56,350 nucleotides of DNA, taken from the NCBI GenBank assembly GCA_937916845.1, contig CALFSK010000042.1:1-56350 (forward strand), read 5' to 3'. Below the pieces are notes generated by a model that saw only the letters and a list, made by a program, of their open reading frames with translations, did not search any database and was not told the DNA's origin. Below are positions 25,807 to 34,595 of the stretch, in pieces; the first letter of the stretch is position 1, and every line of letters starts with the position of its first letter. Made by a program: the position numbers and the translations under genes. Origin of the DNA: an uncultured Lactobacillus sp. (GTDB lineage Bacteria; Bacillota; Bacilli; Lactobacillales; Lactobacillaceae).

Positions 25807-26778
25807 CTACTTTTTAATCAAAACGGAACCATAGGCCAAGCCGCCACCAAATGCAGTCAACAAGGTCGGTCCGGTCATGTGATCAAAGACTTCCGCCAAG
25901 GCCATCGCCACGCCCGCTGAAGACGTGTTGCCCAGCCGTTCAACGTTATGTGGGAACTTAGTCATTGGTAACGCTAAGTTGGCCGCAATCTTTTCAATAA
26001 TCCGTAAGTTCGCTTGGTGACAAATAACGTATTGAAGGTCACTTGGTTGAACGTTCGCCGTTTTCAGCAACGTCTTCATCTGTTCGGGAACCACGTTAGT
26101 TGCAAACTGGAAGACTTCGCGACCATTTTGATAAAACGCGTCAGTTTGCGGATAGTTGCTAGCCGCAACCTTAGTTATCGGGCGTACGCGACCAGAGTGA
26201 ATCACTTCCGCATTCCCCTGCGTCTGTAATTTTTCTGCCAGTAGACTATTTTCTTCAACATTGGTCGTCGCTTTCAACAACGCACCGCCAGCACCGTCGC
26301 CAAAGAAAACCGCGGCGGTCCGGTCTTGAAAGTCCATCATCTTGGAATTCACTTCGGCGCTAATCACCATCACATTTTGATACTGACCGCTACGAATGAA
26401 TTTATCCGCCGTTGCCAAACCAAACGTAAAGCCCGCACAGGCGGCACTCATATCAAACGCAAAGGCGTTATCGGCACCAATGTTAGCCTGAACGATACAA
26501 GCGGTAGCCGGCGTTAACGCGTCTGGCGTGATCGTCGTCACGATAATGAGGTCAATATCGGTTGCGGCCACGCCGCTTTTGGTCAATAATTGCTGCGCAA
26601 CTTGGGTGGCTAGGTCCGAAGTGTTTTCTTGATCCATGGCAAAGTGCCGGGTCTTAATTCCGGTATGCGCTTGAATCCACTCATCATTAGTATCCATGAT
26701 TGTCGCTAATTCATCGTTATCAACGACCCGTTCGGGAACGTACTGTCCCATCGCCGTGATTTTTGTATAAGTTGGCAT
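25807..26778 (-). CDS. fabH: 3-oxoacyl-ACP synthase III
   Basis: FabH starts fatty acid synthesis by condensing acetyl-CoA with malonyl-ACP. The 323-residue protein has the catalytic triad in SAACAGFTFG (Cys about 113), ICHQANLRIIE (His) and ERLGNTSSAG (Asn). Being first in an operon with all four ACC genes, but without the rest of the fab genes, suggests an accessory initiation module. The ATG at 26778 follows GGGGA. Confidence 0.93.
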   Translation of the reverse strand: MPTYTKITAMGQYVPERVVDNDELATIMDTNDEWIQAHTGIKTRHFAMDQENTSDLATQVAQQLLTKSGVAATDIDLIIVTTITPDALTPATACIVQANIGADNAFAFDMSAACAGFTFGLATADKFIRSGQYQNVMVISAEVNSKMMDFQDRTAAVFFGDGAGGALLKATTNVEENSLLAEKLQTQGNAEVIHSGRVRPITKVAASNYPQTDAFYQNGREVFQFATNVVPEQMKTLLKTANVQPSDLQYVICHQANLRIIEKIAANLALPMTKFPHNVERLGNTSSAGVAMALAEVFDHMTGPTLLTAFGGGLAYGSVLIKK

Positions 26779-26912
26779 TTTATTTATTCCCCGTTGCTTT
26801 CTATCTCGTTATCAAATCAATTATATTAATTTTATCAATAAAAGCCCGTTGGTCAAAGCCAGCGACCGCTTTTTTAGGCAAATCCTTATATTCGATCCCC
26901 ATAATAAATAAA

Positions 26913-26950
26913 ACAGTGACACTAACCGGCATAACGGTCAGCAATCACTG
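26913..26950 (-). terminator. Terminator after the EIIA-EIIB pair
   Basis: On the minus strand CAGTGA and TCACTG enclose an inner CCGT/CGG stem and are followed by TTTTATTTATT, 10 nt beyond the EIIB stop. Confidence 0.55.
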
Positions 26951-26959
26951 CTCACTTAA

Positions 26960-27475
26960 CTAATTAACGGGTGCTTCAAAGCCATTCTTAGTTAGCAATG
27001 GCATGACGTCGACTTTTTTATCAGTCGGCACTTTCTGAGCAAAAATTGGTAAGCCCGCGGCATGAATCTCATACAGCGCATCGGCTTCAGCTGGACCGAC
27101 CGCAATCGCGTTGGTCACCATGACCATCCCAGCCGTATAAGCTAAACTCCCAATATCTATCCCGGTCGTACTAAAATCAATTCCACCCGCAACTAGCCGG
27201 GCCATATTTTGTGGTGTGTCCGTTAGAACTAACGGCTTGACCCCGTCAAAAAGCGGATTTTGATATATTTCAATCATTTTTTCAACCGTAATGACATTCG
27301 CCTTGACCCCCGGCGGCGTGGCCTGGACAATCAACATCTTGCGTAACGTATCCTGCGCAACCGTATCCGATACCACTAAAATGCGGTTCGGGTTCACACT
27401 TTTAGTCCAAACGGTCGCAACCTGACCGTGTAATAAGCGACTATCAATCCGGGCTAAGCGGATCTCCATCGTCAT
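26960..27475 (-). CDS. Mannose-family PTS EIIB protein, single domain
   Basis: A 171-residue EIIB of the mannose/fructose/sorbose family, with the phosphorylated His in ARIDSRLLHGQVATVW (about residue 17). It is cytoplasmic. No IIC or IID gene accompanies it, so it more likely relays phosphoryl groups to ManR than to a dedicated permease. Its ATG overlaps the EIIA stop (ATGA). The arrangement recalls Listeria MpoB, the glucose-sensing EIIB that controls ManR. Confidence 0.9.
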   Translation of the reverse strand: MTMEIRLARIDSRLLHGQVATVWTKSVNPNRILVVSDTVAQDTLRKMLIVQATPPGVKANVITVEKMIEIYQNPLFDGVKPLVLTDTPQNMARLVAGGIDFSTTGIDIGSLAYTAGMVMVTNAIAVGPAEADALYEIHAAGLPIFAQKVPTDKKVDVMPLLTKNGFEAPVN

Positions 27476-27891
27476 AGTATCTCATCTTTCTCGCTATCTT
27501 GAAGTAAATCGAGATGTTTAATCCCAATCTTACCGGTTTCTTCCAAGTGCGCAATCACTTCGTTCAATGGTTTGTCCCGCACCGTATAGGCTTCAATCAG
27601 CATCGGCAGGTTCAAACCGGTAATTAACCCCATCCGATCAACGTGTTCGGCAACGATTCGACTCGCCGCGTTGAACGGTGAACCTCCCCATAAATCGACC
27701 AAAAACAAGACTTGATCATCGGCATCAAAACGAGCAACCGCCGCTGCCAGATTTTTACTTAGATCTTCAGGTTCTTCGTCCAACTGAAAAGTCACAACTT
27801 GAACTTTCTCTTGTGGTCCAAAAATCATGTAGGAAGAGTCCACTACCCCTTGAGCAAATTTACCATGACTGACTACGACAAACGCTAACAT
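27472..27891 (-). CDS. Mannose-family PTS EIIA protein, single domain
   Basis: A 139-residue EIIA with the active His in VVSHGKFAQGVVDSS (residue 9) and the family segment LVDLWGGSPFNAAS. It receives phosphate from HPr and passes it to EIIB. The ATG at 27891 follows AGGAGGAGA. It lies between the manR gene and the EIIB gene and is preceded by its own sigma-54 promoter. Confidence 0.92.
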   Translation of the reverse strand: MLAFVVVSHGKFAQGVVDSSYMIFGPQEKVQVVTFQLDEEPEDLSKNLAAAVARFDADDQVLFLVDLWGGSPFNAASRIVAEHVDRMGLITGLNLPMLIEAYTVRDKPLNEVIAHLEETGKIGIKHLDLLQDSEKDEIL

Positions 27892-27935
27892 CGAAAATCT
27901 CCTCCTTTTGATTTAACCCATTCATAGAAATAACA

Positions 27936-27953
27936 TGCAAGAAACGTGCCAAT
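27936..27953 (-). promoter_or_regulatory. Sigma-54 promoter of the EIIA-EIIB pair
   Basis: TTGGCAC (27953-27947), five bases, then TTGCAT (27941-27936) matches the -24/-12 consensus TGGCAC-N5-TTGCW essentially perfectly. It lies between the manR stop and the EIIA gene. A TGTATCA heptamer at 27958-27964 sits just upstream, overlapping the manR stop. Confidence 0.85.
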
Positions 27954-27960
27954 TAGTGTA

Positions 27961-30807
27961 TCAACTAGCCGCTACCTGCGCTTGATGCGTTTCTAATAAT
28001 TGCACAATGTAATAATTTTCAGCGTCAGAAAATGTAAGCTGGAGCTGATCACTGATTTGCTGATTGGCTTTTTGAACAACTGGGTACCACTTAGAAGCCA
28101 TCACACTTGGTAACTCTTCAGTTGGTGCCGTGATTTCATCTTTAATTGCGGTCCGCTCTAGCGCGCCAGCGAGGTGCATGATGAGGTCTATCCGAAAAGC
28201 ATTGCTCATATCGTTTGCGAGACTCGCTTCAATCGTTTCGCTATACTGCCACAACAAACTGATTAATTTATGCGGGTTTAAGAACGTAAAGTAGTCACCC
28301 AAGTAACGTTCGCATAATTCAGGCGTCAACTCTTGGCTTTCGACCACGTTGCTTTGCGGCGAATCAATCCCCATCGCCAACTGGTCAATAAACTTCTCGC
28401 CGCCACCCTGTAACAGTTCTTCAAGCGAAATAAACGGAACGTCCAGGTTCGGTTGCGTAATACCAGTCGCCGCAATAATTTGATAGTTTTGCCCAATTTG
28501 CTTGATTCGAGTCGCCATGTTGACGACGGAAATTGGAAAGACCGTAATACCTTCAATAAAGTTTTGTGCAAGCAAACTATCTAAGATCGACTTGATTCGT
28601 TCAGCGGTGCCAACGCCGGTTGCACAAATCGCCACGATCGCGCGCTGTGCCGTATTATCCGTAGCAGCCGCTGATTTAACGGACTTTTTCTGATCCTCGG
28701 TTGGCAAGTTACGAGAAATTCGTGAGTACCCCTTAAAACCGACCAGTTCCTGATAAATCGAATCCAAATCACTGTCGATCAAACTGGCTTTCCGAACGGC
28801 TTCCAAAACAACCGGGGTGGTAACCATGTCAATCGTTCGAATGGCAATACCCGTTTCGGATTGAATCCGTTCGCCAAACGTTGTCAACGACCCCATGTCG
28901 ACTAACAACAGGACCCCGTTACCAGCATCCAGTGTCTGGACCTGCTTTTTAATGTGCGTGTAAGCAACGGTTGGGTCCATATCCAGTGGCATGTCAAAGG
29001 CGCGCACGTCGTAGTCATCCAATAATTGTCCCACCACTTGGGCCATCGACGAAGCCGTGCTCATTCCGTGGGCTGCAACCAGCACGCCGACTTTGCCATT
29101 GAGTTGCATGGACTTTAAAGAAATCAGTAAAATAGCTAAATAATAAACTTCAGATTGCGGAATTGGCAGGTGGTAGCGTTCCTCTAGTCCCTGCTTCAAA
29201 ACTTCGGCAGCCTTGATTTCGGCCGGATATTCCTTGACCATGGCCAACATATCCGAACTCATCTGCCGCATCGGCTTACCCGCCTGAATGCGTTTGATAA
29301 ACGAGCTGACGTGCAAACTAACCGCGTAAATAAAATTATCTTTAAAGTTGTAACCAAGCATCTCTTGTATCGTTGCCTGGGCCGTCTTCGTAAAATCAAT
29401 GACGTCTTGATCAACGATTTCCGCTAACTTATTTTCGGGTGAGACTTCCATCTGGGTCTGTTTATAAAACGACTTCAGATGGAGATTAATATCCGTCGTG
29501 ATAAACCGATTAATATGTTCCTTATCGAGTCCCTCACGCCGCAACAAGGACGCTTTATCCCCAATAATTTCGTACAAATTATACGGTAACTCATAGTTAT
29601 CGTTCTTATTGCGCATGGGGGTTGGCCCATCGTTAGGCTTGACGGTTAAAATCGGGTCTAATAGTTCTGAAATCGCCCCTAACTCGTGGCGGTTGGAAGC
29701 CACCGTCATGAGTCCGCTCCGGATGTTTTGAGGAAGATCGTCCATCGTAATGTTGATTTCACTGTCATTTTCCAGACTATTCACAAAGCCCTGCGCACAA
29801 ACTAATTGGATGTTTGATTTCAACTGACCGACGTTCCCAAACGTTACGGAACCGAGTAACGCCTGAACGACGTCCTCAGTCAGTTTAATTTGCTTATTAA
29901 TCCGGTTGGCTTCTAGTGATAATAAAGCCTTGAGTAATTCTAACCGTTCCTGCGCCGAGCGATTGTTAAACGCTGGTAATTGAATTGTAATTGGAATCCG
30001 CCGAACGAAGGTCTGGAGCAACGTGCTCTCTGGGTCTTCCGTCGTGGCACAGACTAGCCGAACGTTGGCGTGGTGATTCTTTGACGTTTCACCTAAGCGC
30101 GAATAGGTCCCGTGATCCATAAAGTAAAAGATCATTTCTTGGCCTTCCGGTGGTAACCGGTGAACTTCGTCAAGAAAGAGCATGCCGCCATCCGCTTCTT
30201 GAATCAACCCGTCCTTATCCTCATTGGCCCCCGTAAAGGAACCCTTTACATAACCAAACAGATGTGACATCAACAGTTCCGGGTTATGGGCGTAGTCCGC
30301 ACAATTAAACGTAATCAATCCCTGAGCATTCGTCAAAACGTCGTTACCTTCCGCAAAACGATACATGGCGTTTGCAAAGTAGGTTTTCCCAGAACCCGTC
30401 GGCCCAATAATCAACGTGTTCAGCCCCCGCGGTGGGTAAAGAATTGCCGCTTTAGCTTGTTCAACTTGATTTGACAGACTTTCATGCGAGCCAATCATGC
30501 TATTGAAAATATCCGGCTTCGATGATGGATTGGCATTTAGCTTTGCCCGAGAAACGCTATTCTCTTCAGAGTTCGCTACGCCAACGGTCACTGGTTCAGT
30601 TGCATCCGGTACTGCGGCGGACGCCTGGACGTAGTGCACTGGCCGACCGCTCAATTTATCAAGCTGGCCCTCTCGCACCAGCGCGTTTAATTCTTTACTG
30701 ACATTGGATCGAGCTAACATCAAAGCGTTGGCCACCGCTTCGGTGGTTAATCCCTTCGCATCACTATGCTGACAGAGATACTCAAATATCCGTGCTTTTC
30801 TGGTCAA
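27961..30807 (-). CDS. manR: LevR/ManR-type sigma-54-dependent activator with PRD and EII domains
   Basis: A 948-residue activator of the mannose PTS. Domains in order: an N-terminal winged helix (about 1-60), an AAA+ domain with Walker A GPTGSGKT near 136, the sigma-54 contact loop GSFTGA near 190 and Walker B-like MLFLDEVHRL, a first PRD (about 440-560), an EIIA-like domain with VAAHGMSTAS, an EIIB-like domain with ICATGVGTAERI, and a second PRD. PTS phosphorylation of the PRD and EII domains controls this family. The start is taken as the TTG at 30807 because AAGGAG is 8 nt upstream; a GTG at 30816 would overlap the ribosome binding site. Confidence 0.93.
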   Translation of the reverse strand: MTRKARIFEYLCQHSDAKGLTTEAVANALMLARSNVSKELNALVREGQLDKLSGRPVHYVQASAAVPDATEPVTVGVANSEENSVSRAKLNANPSSKPDIFNSMIGSHESLSNQVEQAKAAILYPPRGLNTLIIGPTGSGKTYFANAMYRFAEGNDVLTNAQGLITFNCADYAHNPELLMSHLFGYVKGSFTGANEDKDGLIQEADGGMLFLDEVHRLPPEGQEMIFYFMDHGTYSRLGETSKNHHANVRLVCATTEDPESTLLQTFVRRIPITIQLPAFNNRSAQERLELLKALLSLEANRINKQIKLTEDVVQALLGSVTFGNVGQLKSNIQLVCAQGFVNSLENDSEINITMDDLPQNIRSGLMTVASNRHELGAISELLDPILTVKPNDGPTPMRNKNDNYELPYNLYEIIGDKASLLRREGLDKEHINRFITTDINLHLKSFYKQTQMEVSPENKLAEIVDQDVIDFTKTAQATIQEMLGYNFKDNFIYAVSLHVSSFIKRIQAGKPMRQMSSDMLAMVKEYPAEIKAAEVLKQGLEERYHLPIPQSEVYYLAILLISLKSMQLNGKVGVLVAAHGMSTASSMAQVVGQLLDDYDVRAFDMPLDMDPTVAYTHIKKQVQTLDAGNGVLLLVDMGSLTTFGERIQSETGIAIRTIDMVTTPVVLEAVRKASLIDSDLDSIYQELVGFKGYSRISRNLPTEDQKKSVKSAAATDNTAQRAIVAICATGVGTAERIKSILDSLLAQNFIEGITVFPISVVNMATRIKQIGQNYQIIAATGITQPNLDVPFISLEELLQGGGEKFIDQLAMGIDSPQSNVVESQELTPELCERYLGDYFTFLNPHKLISLLWQYSETIEASLANDMSNAFRIDLIMHLAGALERTAIKDEITAPTEELPSVMASKWYPVVQKANQQISDQLQLTFSDAENYYIVQLLETHQAQVAAS

Positions 30808-30883
30808 CTTCGCCACTCCTTTACTTCACAGCGTATCAGTTTAAATCTATAACTTCAGTTGTGTTTAATCTTACCACAGAGTG

Positions 30884-30902
30884 TATTGATACACTATCAA
30901 TA
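30884..30902. promoter_or_regulatory. Operator-like palindrome upstream of manR
   Basis: TATTGATA-CAC-TATCAATA is a perfect 8-bp inverted repeat about 77 bp before the manR start. It contains a TGATACA heptamer that also occurs upstream of the main PTS operon. The bound protein is unknown; ManR itself is a candidate. Confidence 0.5.
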
Positions 30903-30916
30903 GTATGGCGATAAAC

Positions 30917-30948
30917 AAAAAGTGTGTATACCTAACGCATACACACTT
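30917..30948 (-). terminator. Terminator after the DUF956 gene
   Basis: AAGTGTGTAT pairs with ATACACACTT and is followed by TTTGTTT on the minus strand, separating the main PTS operon from manR. Confidence 0.8.
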
Positions 30949-30954
30949 CCGACA

Positions 30955-31338
30955 TTACTTTAAATAGTTATTACGATTTTTACCTTTAAACGCACGCCTT
31001 AAAACTTGGAAGAACGTCAATGAACGTACAATCTTTTCAGGCTTAACGTGTTTTCTGATAGCTCTCAAAACCCGCTTAGGATCTTTCGATGAAAATGCGT
31101 ACATCCCGTTTTTCTTCGTCTTTAAAGCATACCGCGGAATCCACCGACCTTTGAACATGACGGAAACAACCACACTGTCAACCTCAGTCCACGGAATCTG
31201 AATATAATTCCGAGCATTGCGATCATCATAAAACTCGAAGCCTTTATCTCCCACCATAATCTGACCATAATCAGTCAGACCTAAGTGTGAATTTCCTTTA
31301 ATGACTAATTCAACTTTGGTATTTAGCGATTGCACCAT
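30955..31338 (-). CDS. manO: DUF956 family protein (ManO type)
   Basis: A 127-residue cytoplasmic protein of the DUF956 family, which almost always follows mannose PTS operons in Lactobacillales and whose action is not well defined. It has a PH-like beta-rich start (VELVIKGNSHLGLTDYGQIM) and a basic C-terminus (RAFKGKNRNNYLK). The ATG at 31338 follows ATGGAG. It lies 219 nt beyond EIID, after a hairpin terminator, so it probably depends on read-through or its own promoter. Confidence 0.85.
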   Translation of the reverse strand: MVQSLNTKVELVIKGNSHLGLTDYGQIMVGDKGFEFYDDRNARNYIQIPWTEVDSVVVSVMFKGRWIPRYALKTKKNGMYAFSSKDPKRVLRAIRKHVKPEKIVRSLTFFQVLRRAFKGKNRNNYLK

Positions 31339-31458
31339 TTTAATTACTCCATTTCTATCTCAACTAATCCAGTTTCAATTATAAAGTGTCTTGTTAATTT
31401 AAGCAAAATCAGAATTGATTAAGGACCAATCAATACGCCGATTGTAAAAATCCAGGTA

Positions 31459-31490
31459 TAAAAATAGATGAACTCCGAAGAGTCCATCTA
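31459..31490 (-). terminator. Terminator after EIID
   Basis: TAGATGGACTC-TTCG-GAGTTCATCTA followed by TTTTTAT on the minus strand. Partial read-through would let DUF956 be made at a lower level than the permease. Confidence 0.82.
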
Positions 31491-31557
31491 CATTTATCAA
31501 CGAGCTTCGCAAAAAATCAAAGTTCAGATTGAAGACTTCAATAATTATGAATGCAGT

Positions 31558-32472
31558 TTACATCACACCAAGAACGTGCATGATAACACCAAATGCGAAG
31601 AGTCCGAAGATAATAATGATTGGTGAAACTTTCTTCTTTAATAACCACATTGATAAGAAGGTAATCAACAAGGCAGCTAAACCAGGAATTAATTGATTTA
31701 AGTTATCTTGTAACGTCGTTACCTTGTATTGGTCCAATGAAAGACCAGCCTTTTGTTCAACTAAGGCCTTCTTGATACCGGCAGCGCCAGATGGAAGTTG
31801 TGACCAGTTGATAAAGGCACCCTTAGCTTGTTTGATAGTTGAGACTTTAACAGGGCTAAAGTCAACAACAACCCAACGTTCAATTAAAGCAGGTAAAATG
31901 AACATCCCTAAGATAGAAGCACCCTTGGTAATGTCTTGTAAGATACCACCAGATAAGTCTTCAGTAATCTTAGAACCGGCTTTGTAACCGAATTCCTGTG
32001 TATACCACATGAAACTTAAACGAAGTAAGTTCCAAACAACGAAGTACAAGATAGGACCCATGATGCTACCACCTAAAGCAAGTGAGGCAGCTAAGGCACC
32101 AATGATTGGCTTCAACGTGAACCAGAATACTGGGTCACCAACACCAGCCAAAGGACCCATCATCCCAACTTTAACCCCTTGAATTGTAACGTCATCAATA
32201 GGAGCACCATTGGCACGTTCTTCTTCCAAGGCTAACGTAACACCAATAATTGGTGACGCAACGTATGGATGAGTGTTAAAGAATTCCATGTGACGCTTTA
32301 AAGCAGCGGCACGGTCTTCTTTAGTTGTATATAATTTCTTGAGGGCTGGAATTAATGAATAAGCCCAACCTGCGTTTTGCATACGTTCGTAGTTCCATGA
32401 ACCTTGGAGGAAGTTCGAACGTACCCAAACTTTAATACGATCATTTTTTGTAAGTTTTACTTGATCAGCCAT
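31558..32472 (-). CDS. manN: Mannose-family PTS EIID membrane component
   Basis: EIID forms the sugar channel with EIIC. The 304-residue protein has a long cytoplasmic N-terminus with NFLQGSWNYERMQNAGWAYS and GVTLALEEERANG, the glycine-rich GPLAGVGDPVFWFTLKPI, and a C-terminal membrane helix region (IPGLAALLITFLSMWLLKKK). The ATG at 32472 follows GGGAGG. Codon use is strongly biased, suggesting high expression of this glucose/mannose permease. Confidence 0.95.
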   Translation of the reverse strand: MADQVKLTKNDRIKVWVRSNFLQGSWNYERMQNAGWAYSLIPALKKLYTTKEDRAAALKRHMEFFNTHPYVASPIIGVTLALEEERANGAPIDDVTIQGVKVGMMGPLAGVGDPVFWFTLKPIIGALAASLALGGSIMGPILYFVVWNLLRLSFMWYTQEFGYKAGSKITEDLSGGILQDITKGASILGMFILPALIERWVVVDFSPVKVSTIKQAKGAFINWSQLPSGAAGIKKALVEQKAGLSLDQYKVTTLQDNLNQLIPGLAALLITFLSMWLLKKKVSPIIIIFGLFAFGVIMHVLGVM

Positions 32473-32490
32473 TTTTGCTTACCTCCCTTG

Positions 32491-33300
32491 TTAGTATTTA
32501 TCGATTATGTCGCCAACGGGATCCCCTGTATTGGATCCACCGCCACCATTACCAGAACCGCCCATCTTGGAAAGGTTCAAGTAAATAAGGGCCATAGCAA
32601 CACCGATAGCACCAAGACCAATAAGAGTAATTTCACTGACAGCAGCTAAAACGAAACCTAAAGCGAAGAATGGCCACATTTCGCGAGAAGCCATCATGTT
32701 GATAACCATGGCGTACCCAACGGCAACAACCATACCACCACCGATTGACAAACCATCAGTCAACCAAGCAGGCATAGCGTTTAACATTGCTTTAACGGGA
32801 CCAGCACCAACAGCTAAGATTAAACCGGCTGGAATAGCAATCCGTAAACCTTGCATACAGATGGCAATCCATTGCCACATATCAATTTTAGCAAAACTAC
32901 CTTCTTCAGCAGCACGGTCCATGATGTGGACAATGATAGTTGCTAAAGTACGGGCAAGAATGGTTAATAATAAACCAGCAACAGCTAAAGGAACGGCGAT
33001 CGCAATGGCGGAAGAAACTCCGGCACGACCTTGGCCACCTAAAACTAAAATAATTGCAGATGCAATAGCGGCTAAAGCGGCATCAGGAGCAACCGCGGCA
33101 CCAACGTTTGACCAACCTAAGGCGATCATTTGTAGGCTACCACCTAAAATAATACATGGTACTAATTGACCGGTAACTAAACCGATTAGCGTACATGCAA
33201 CAACTGGTTGATGGAAATGGAATTCATCCAAAATACCTTCCATACCAGCTAAAAATGCTACAATCACGACTAAAATCACTTGAATGAAATTCAAATTCAT
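32491..33300 (-). CDS. manM: Mannose-family PTS EIIC membrane component
   Basis: The 269-residue integral membrane subunit with about eight hydrophobic segments. Family motifs are GMEGILDEFHFHQP near residues 19-32 and LGGSLQMIALGWSNVGAAVAPDA. The C-terminus is glycine-rich (MGGSGNGGGGSNTGDP). It is 18 nt before EIID and 30 nt after EIIAB. EIIC of this family is also the receptor for class IIa bacteriocins. Confidence 0.95.
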   Translation of the reverse strand: MNLNFIQVILVVIVAFLAGMEGILDEFHFHQPVVACTLIGLVTGQLVPCIILGGSLQMIALGWSNVGAAVAPDAALAAIASAIILVLGGQGRAGVSSAIAIAVPLAVAGLLLTILARTLATIIVHIMDRAAEEGSFAKIDMWQWIAICMQGLRIAIPAGLILAVGAGPVKAMLNAMPAWLTDGLSIGGGMVVAVGYAMVINMMASREMWPFFALGFVLAAVSEITLIGLGAIGVAMALIYLNLSKMGGSGNGGGGSNTGDPVGDIIDKY

Positions 33301-33330
33301 GATTTAATCCTCCATTCTTCTTCTGATAAG

Positions 33331-34305
33331 CTATTTTTGTTCGTTTAACATGCTTTGTGCTTTTTTCAAGATATTATCCATGTTGTCCTTACCATCGGTT
33401 GGGACTTTCCGAACGTCAAATTCAACGCCGTCATCTGCCAACTTCTTGTAAGTATCGATATCTTCTTGACTGAAAGCCAAAACCTTGTTTGGTTGAACTT
33501 TACCAACTGAGTGAGCCATTGACCCGATGTTCAAGGTCTTAATTGGAACCCCACCCTCGATAGCAGTCAAAGCATCTTCTGGTGTTTCAAATAATAGTAA
33601 GGCTTTTTGACCACCAAAATGCTTGTCATCCTTAGCAATCTTAATCATTTGTTTGATTGGGATAACGTGCGCTTTGATTCCGGCAGGTGCAGCCTGCTTG
33701 ATCATGCTAGAACGTAATTCGTCCTTAGCAACGCTATCTGAAACAACGATAATCCGCGTTGGATTGATAGTCTTGCTCCAGGCAGTGGCAACTTGCCCAT
33801 GCAATAGCCGTGAGTCGATCCGTGCCAACCCGTATTCGAGTGACCCAGGACGACCCGCATTGTTTACGCTAGGAGCTGCGGCGGCTGCCTTTTCTTCCTT
33901 AGGCGCTAAGGCTTCTGGACGAACTTTAACCCCGTCCTTAGCCGTTTCAATGATGTGGGTTGCAATTTCGTGAGCCGAGTTCATCGAAAGCCGTGAAGCG
34001 TAGGCTTCGATTAACATTGGCAAGTTCAAACCAGCAACAATCGCCCATGTGTCCTTATGTGCTTCGAACAGTCCATTGACTTGGTTAAACGGAGTTCCGC
34101 CCCAAAGGTCAACTAAGAATAAGACTTGGTCTTGATCGTCGAAAGAAGCAATGGCTTTTTCCAACTTAGCCTTGATGTCATCAGGACCTTCGCTAGGCAT
34201 CAACGTAACCGGTTGAACGTTTTCTTGTTCGCCGAAAATCATTGAACCAGATTGAAAAATGCCTTTAGCGAATTCGCCGTGACTAGCAATGATAATGCTT
34301 ACCAT
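33331..34305 (-). CDS. manL: Mannose-family PTS EIIAB fused component
   Basis: The 324-residue cytoplasmic phosphotransfer protein. The EIIA domain has IASHGEFAKGIFQSG (His 9) and LVDLWGGTPFNQ; an Ala/Glu/Lys-rich linker at about residues 134-152 leads to the EIIB domain with ARIDSRLLHGQVATAW. The ATG at 34305 follows AGGAGGTACAAGG. First gene of the main operon, read from the sigma-54 promoter at 34441-34424. Confidence 0.95.
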   Translation of the reverse strand: MVSIIIASHGEFAKGIFQSGSMIFGEQENVQPVTLMPSEGPDDIKAKLEKAIASFDDQDQVLFLVDLWGGTPFNQVNGLFEAHKDTWAIVAGLNLPMLIEAYASRLSMNSAHEIATHIIETAKDGVKVRPEALAPKEEKAAAAAPSVNNAGRPGSLEYGLARIDSRLLHGQVATAWSKTINPTRIIVVSDSVAKDELRSSMIKQAAPAGIKAHVIPIKQMIKIAKDDKHFGGQKALLLFETPEDALTAIEGGVPIKTLNIGSMAHSVGKVQPNKVLAFSQEDIDTYKKLADDGVEFDVRKVPTDGKDNMDNILKKAQSMLNEQK

Positions 34306-34388
34306 CCTTGTACCTCCTATTTTTCGTTACAGTCATAATAAAACGAATAAATAATATCTAAATAGCCCGTAACGGTTTTGTTTGATAC

Positions 34389-34402
34389 TGAAAGCGCAAT
34401 CT
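34389..34402. promoter_or_regulatory. Candidate cre site for CcpA
   Basis: TGAAAGCGCAATCT matches the TGAAARCGYWWWCA consensus at all but the last position. It lies about 10-25 bp downstream of the predicted sigma-54 start of the PTS operon, so CcpA binding there would repress. Confidence 0.5.
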
Positions 34403-34423
34403 TTTTTGCCCTCACTTATATAT

Positions 34424-34441
34424 ATGCAACTTCCGTGCCAA
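34424..34441 (-). promoter_or_regulatory. Sigma-54 promoter of the mannose PTS operon
   Basis: TTGGCAC (34441-34435), GGAAG, TTGCAT (34429-34424) matches the -24/-12 consensus. It needs RpoN plus an activator, which fits ManR encoded downstream. The leader is about 105 nt. Confidence 0.88.
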
Positions 34442-34483
34442 AATACACTAAAATCAAATTACCGCTACTTCGGCCTTTTAGAC

Positions 34484-34530
34484 TGATACACAGCTGTGAT
34501 ACAGTATTAGTTTGTTCAATTTGTGTATCA
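34484..34530. promoter_or_regulatory. Candidate ManR upstream activating sites
   Basis: TGATACA occurs at 34484-34490 and 34497-34503, flanking CACAGCTGTG, and inverted as TGTATCA at 34524-34530. These positions are 43-89 bp upstream of the -24 element, suited to an enhancer of a LevR-type activator. Binding is inferred. Confidence 0.5.
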
Positions 34531-34595
34531 AATAGCGTGTTTTTAATACTAACTTACGAAACACTGTACTTTCTTAACCTTTTTTGCTGATTCAC

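Noticed and set aside
26779..26860. FabT or FapR operator before fabH
   Set aside because: Only a half-like TTTGATAAC segment is present; no convincing dyad was found, so no site is reported.
32696..33169. A 157-codon frame antisense to the EIIC gene
   Set aside because: It is a codon-bias shadow of a highly expressed membrane protein gene; it has no ribosome binding site and no recognisable domain.
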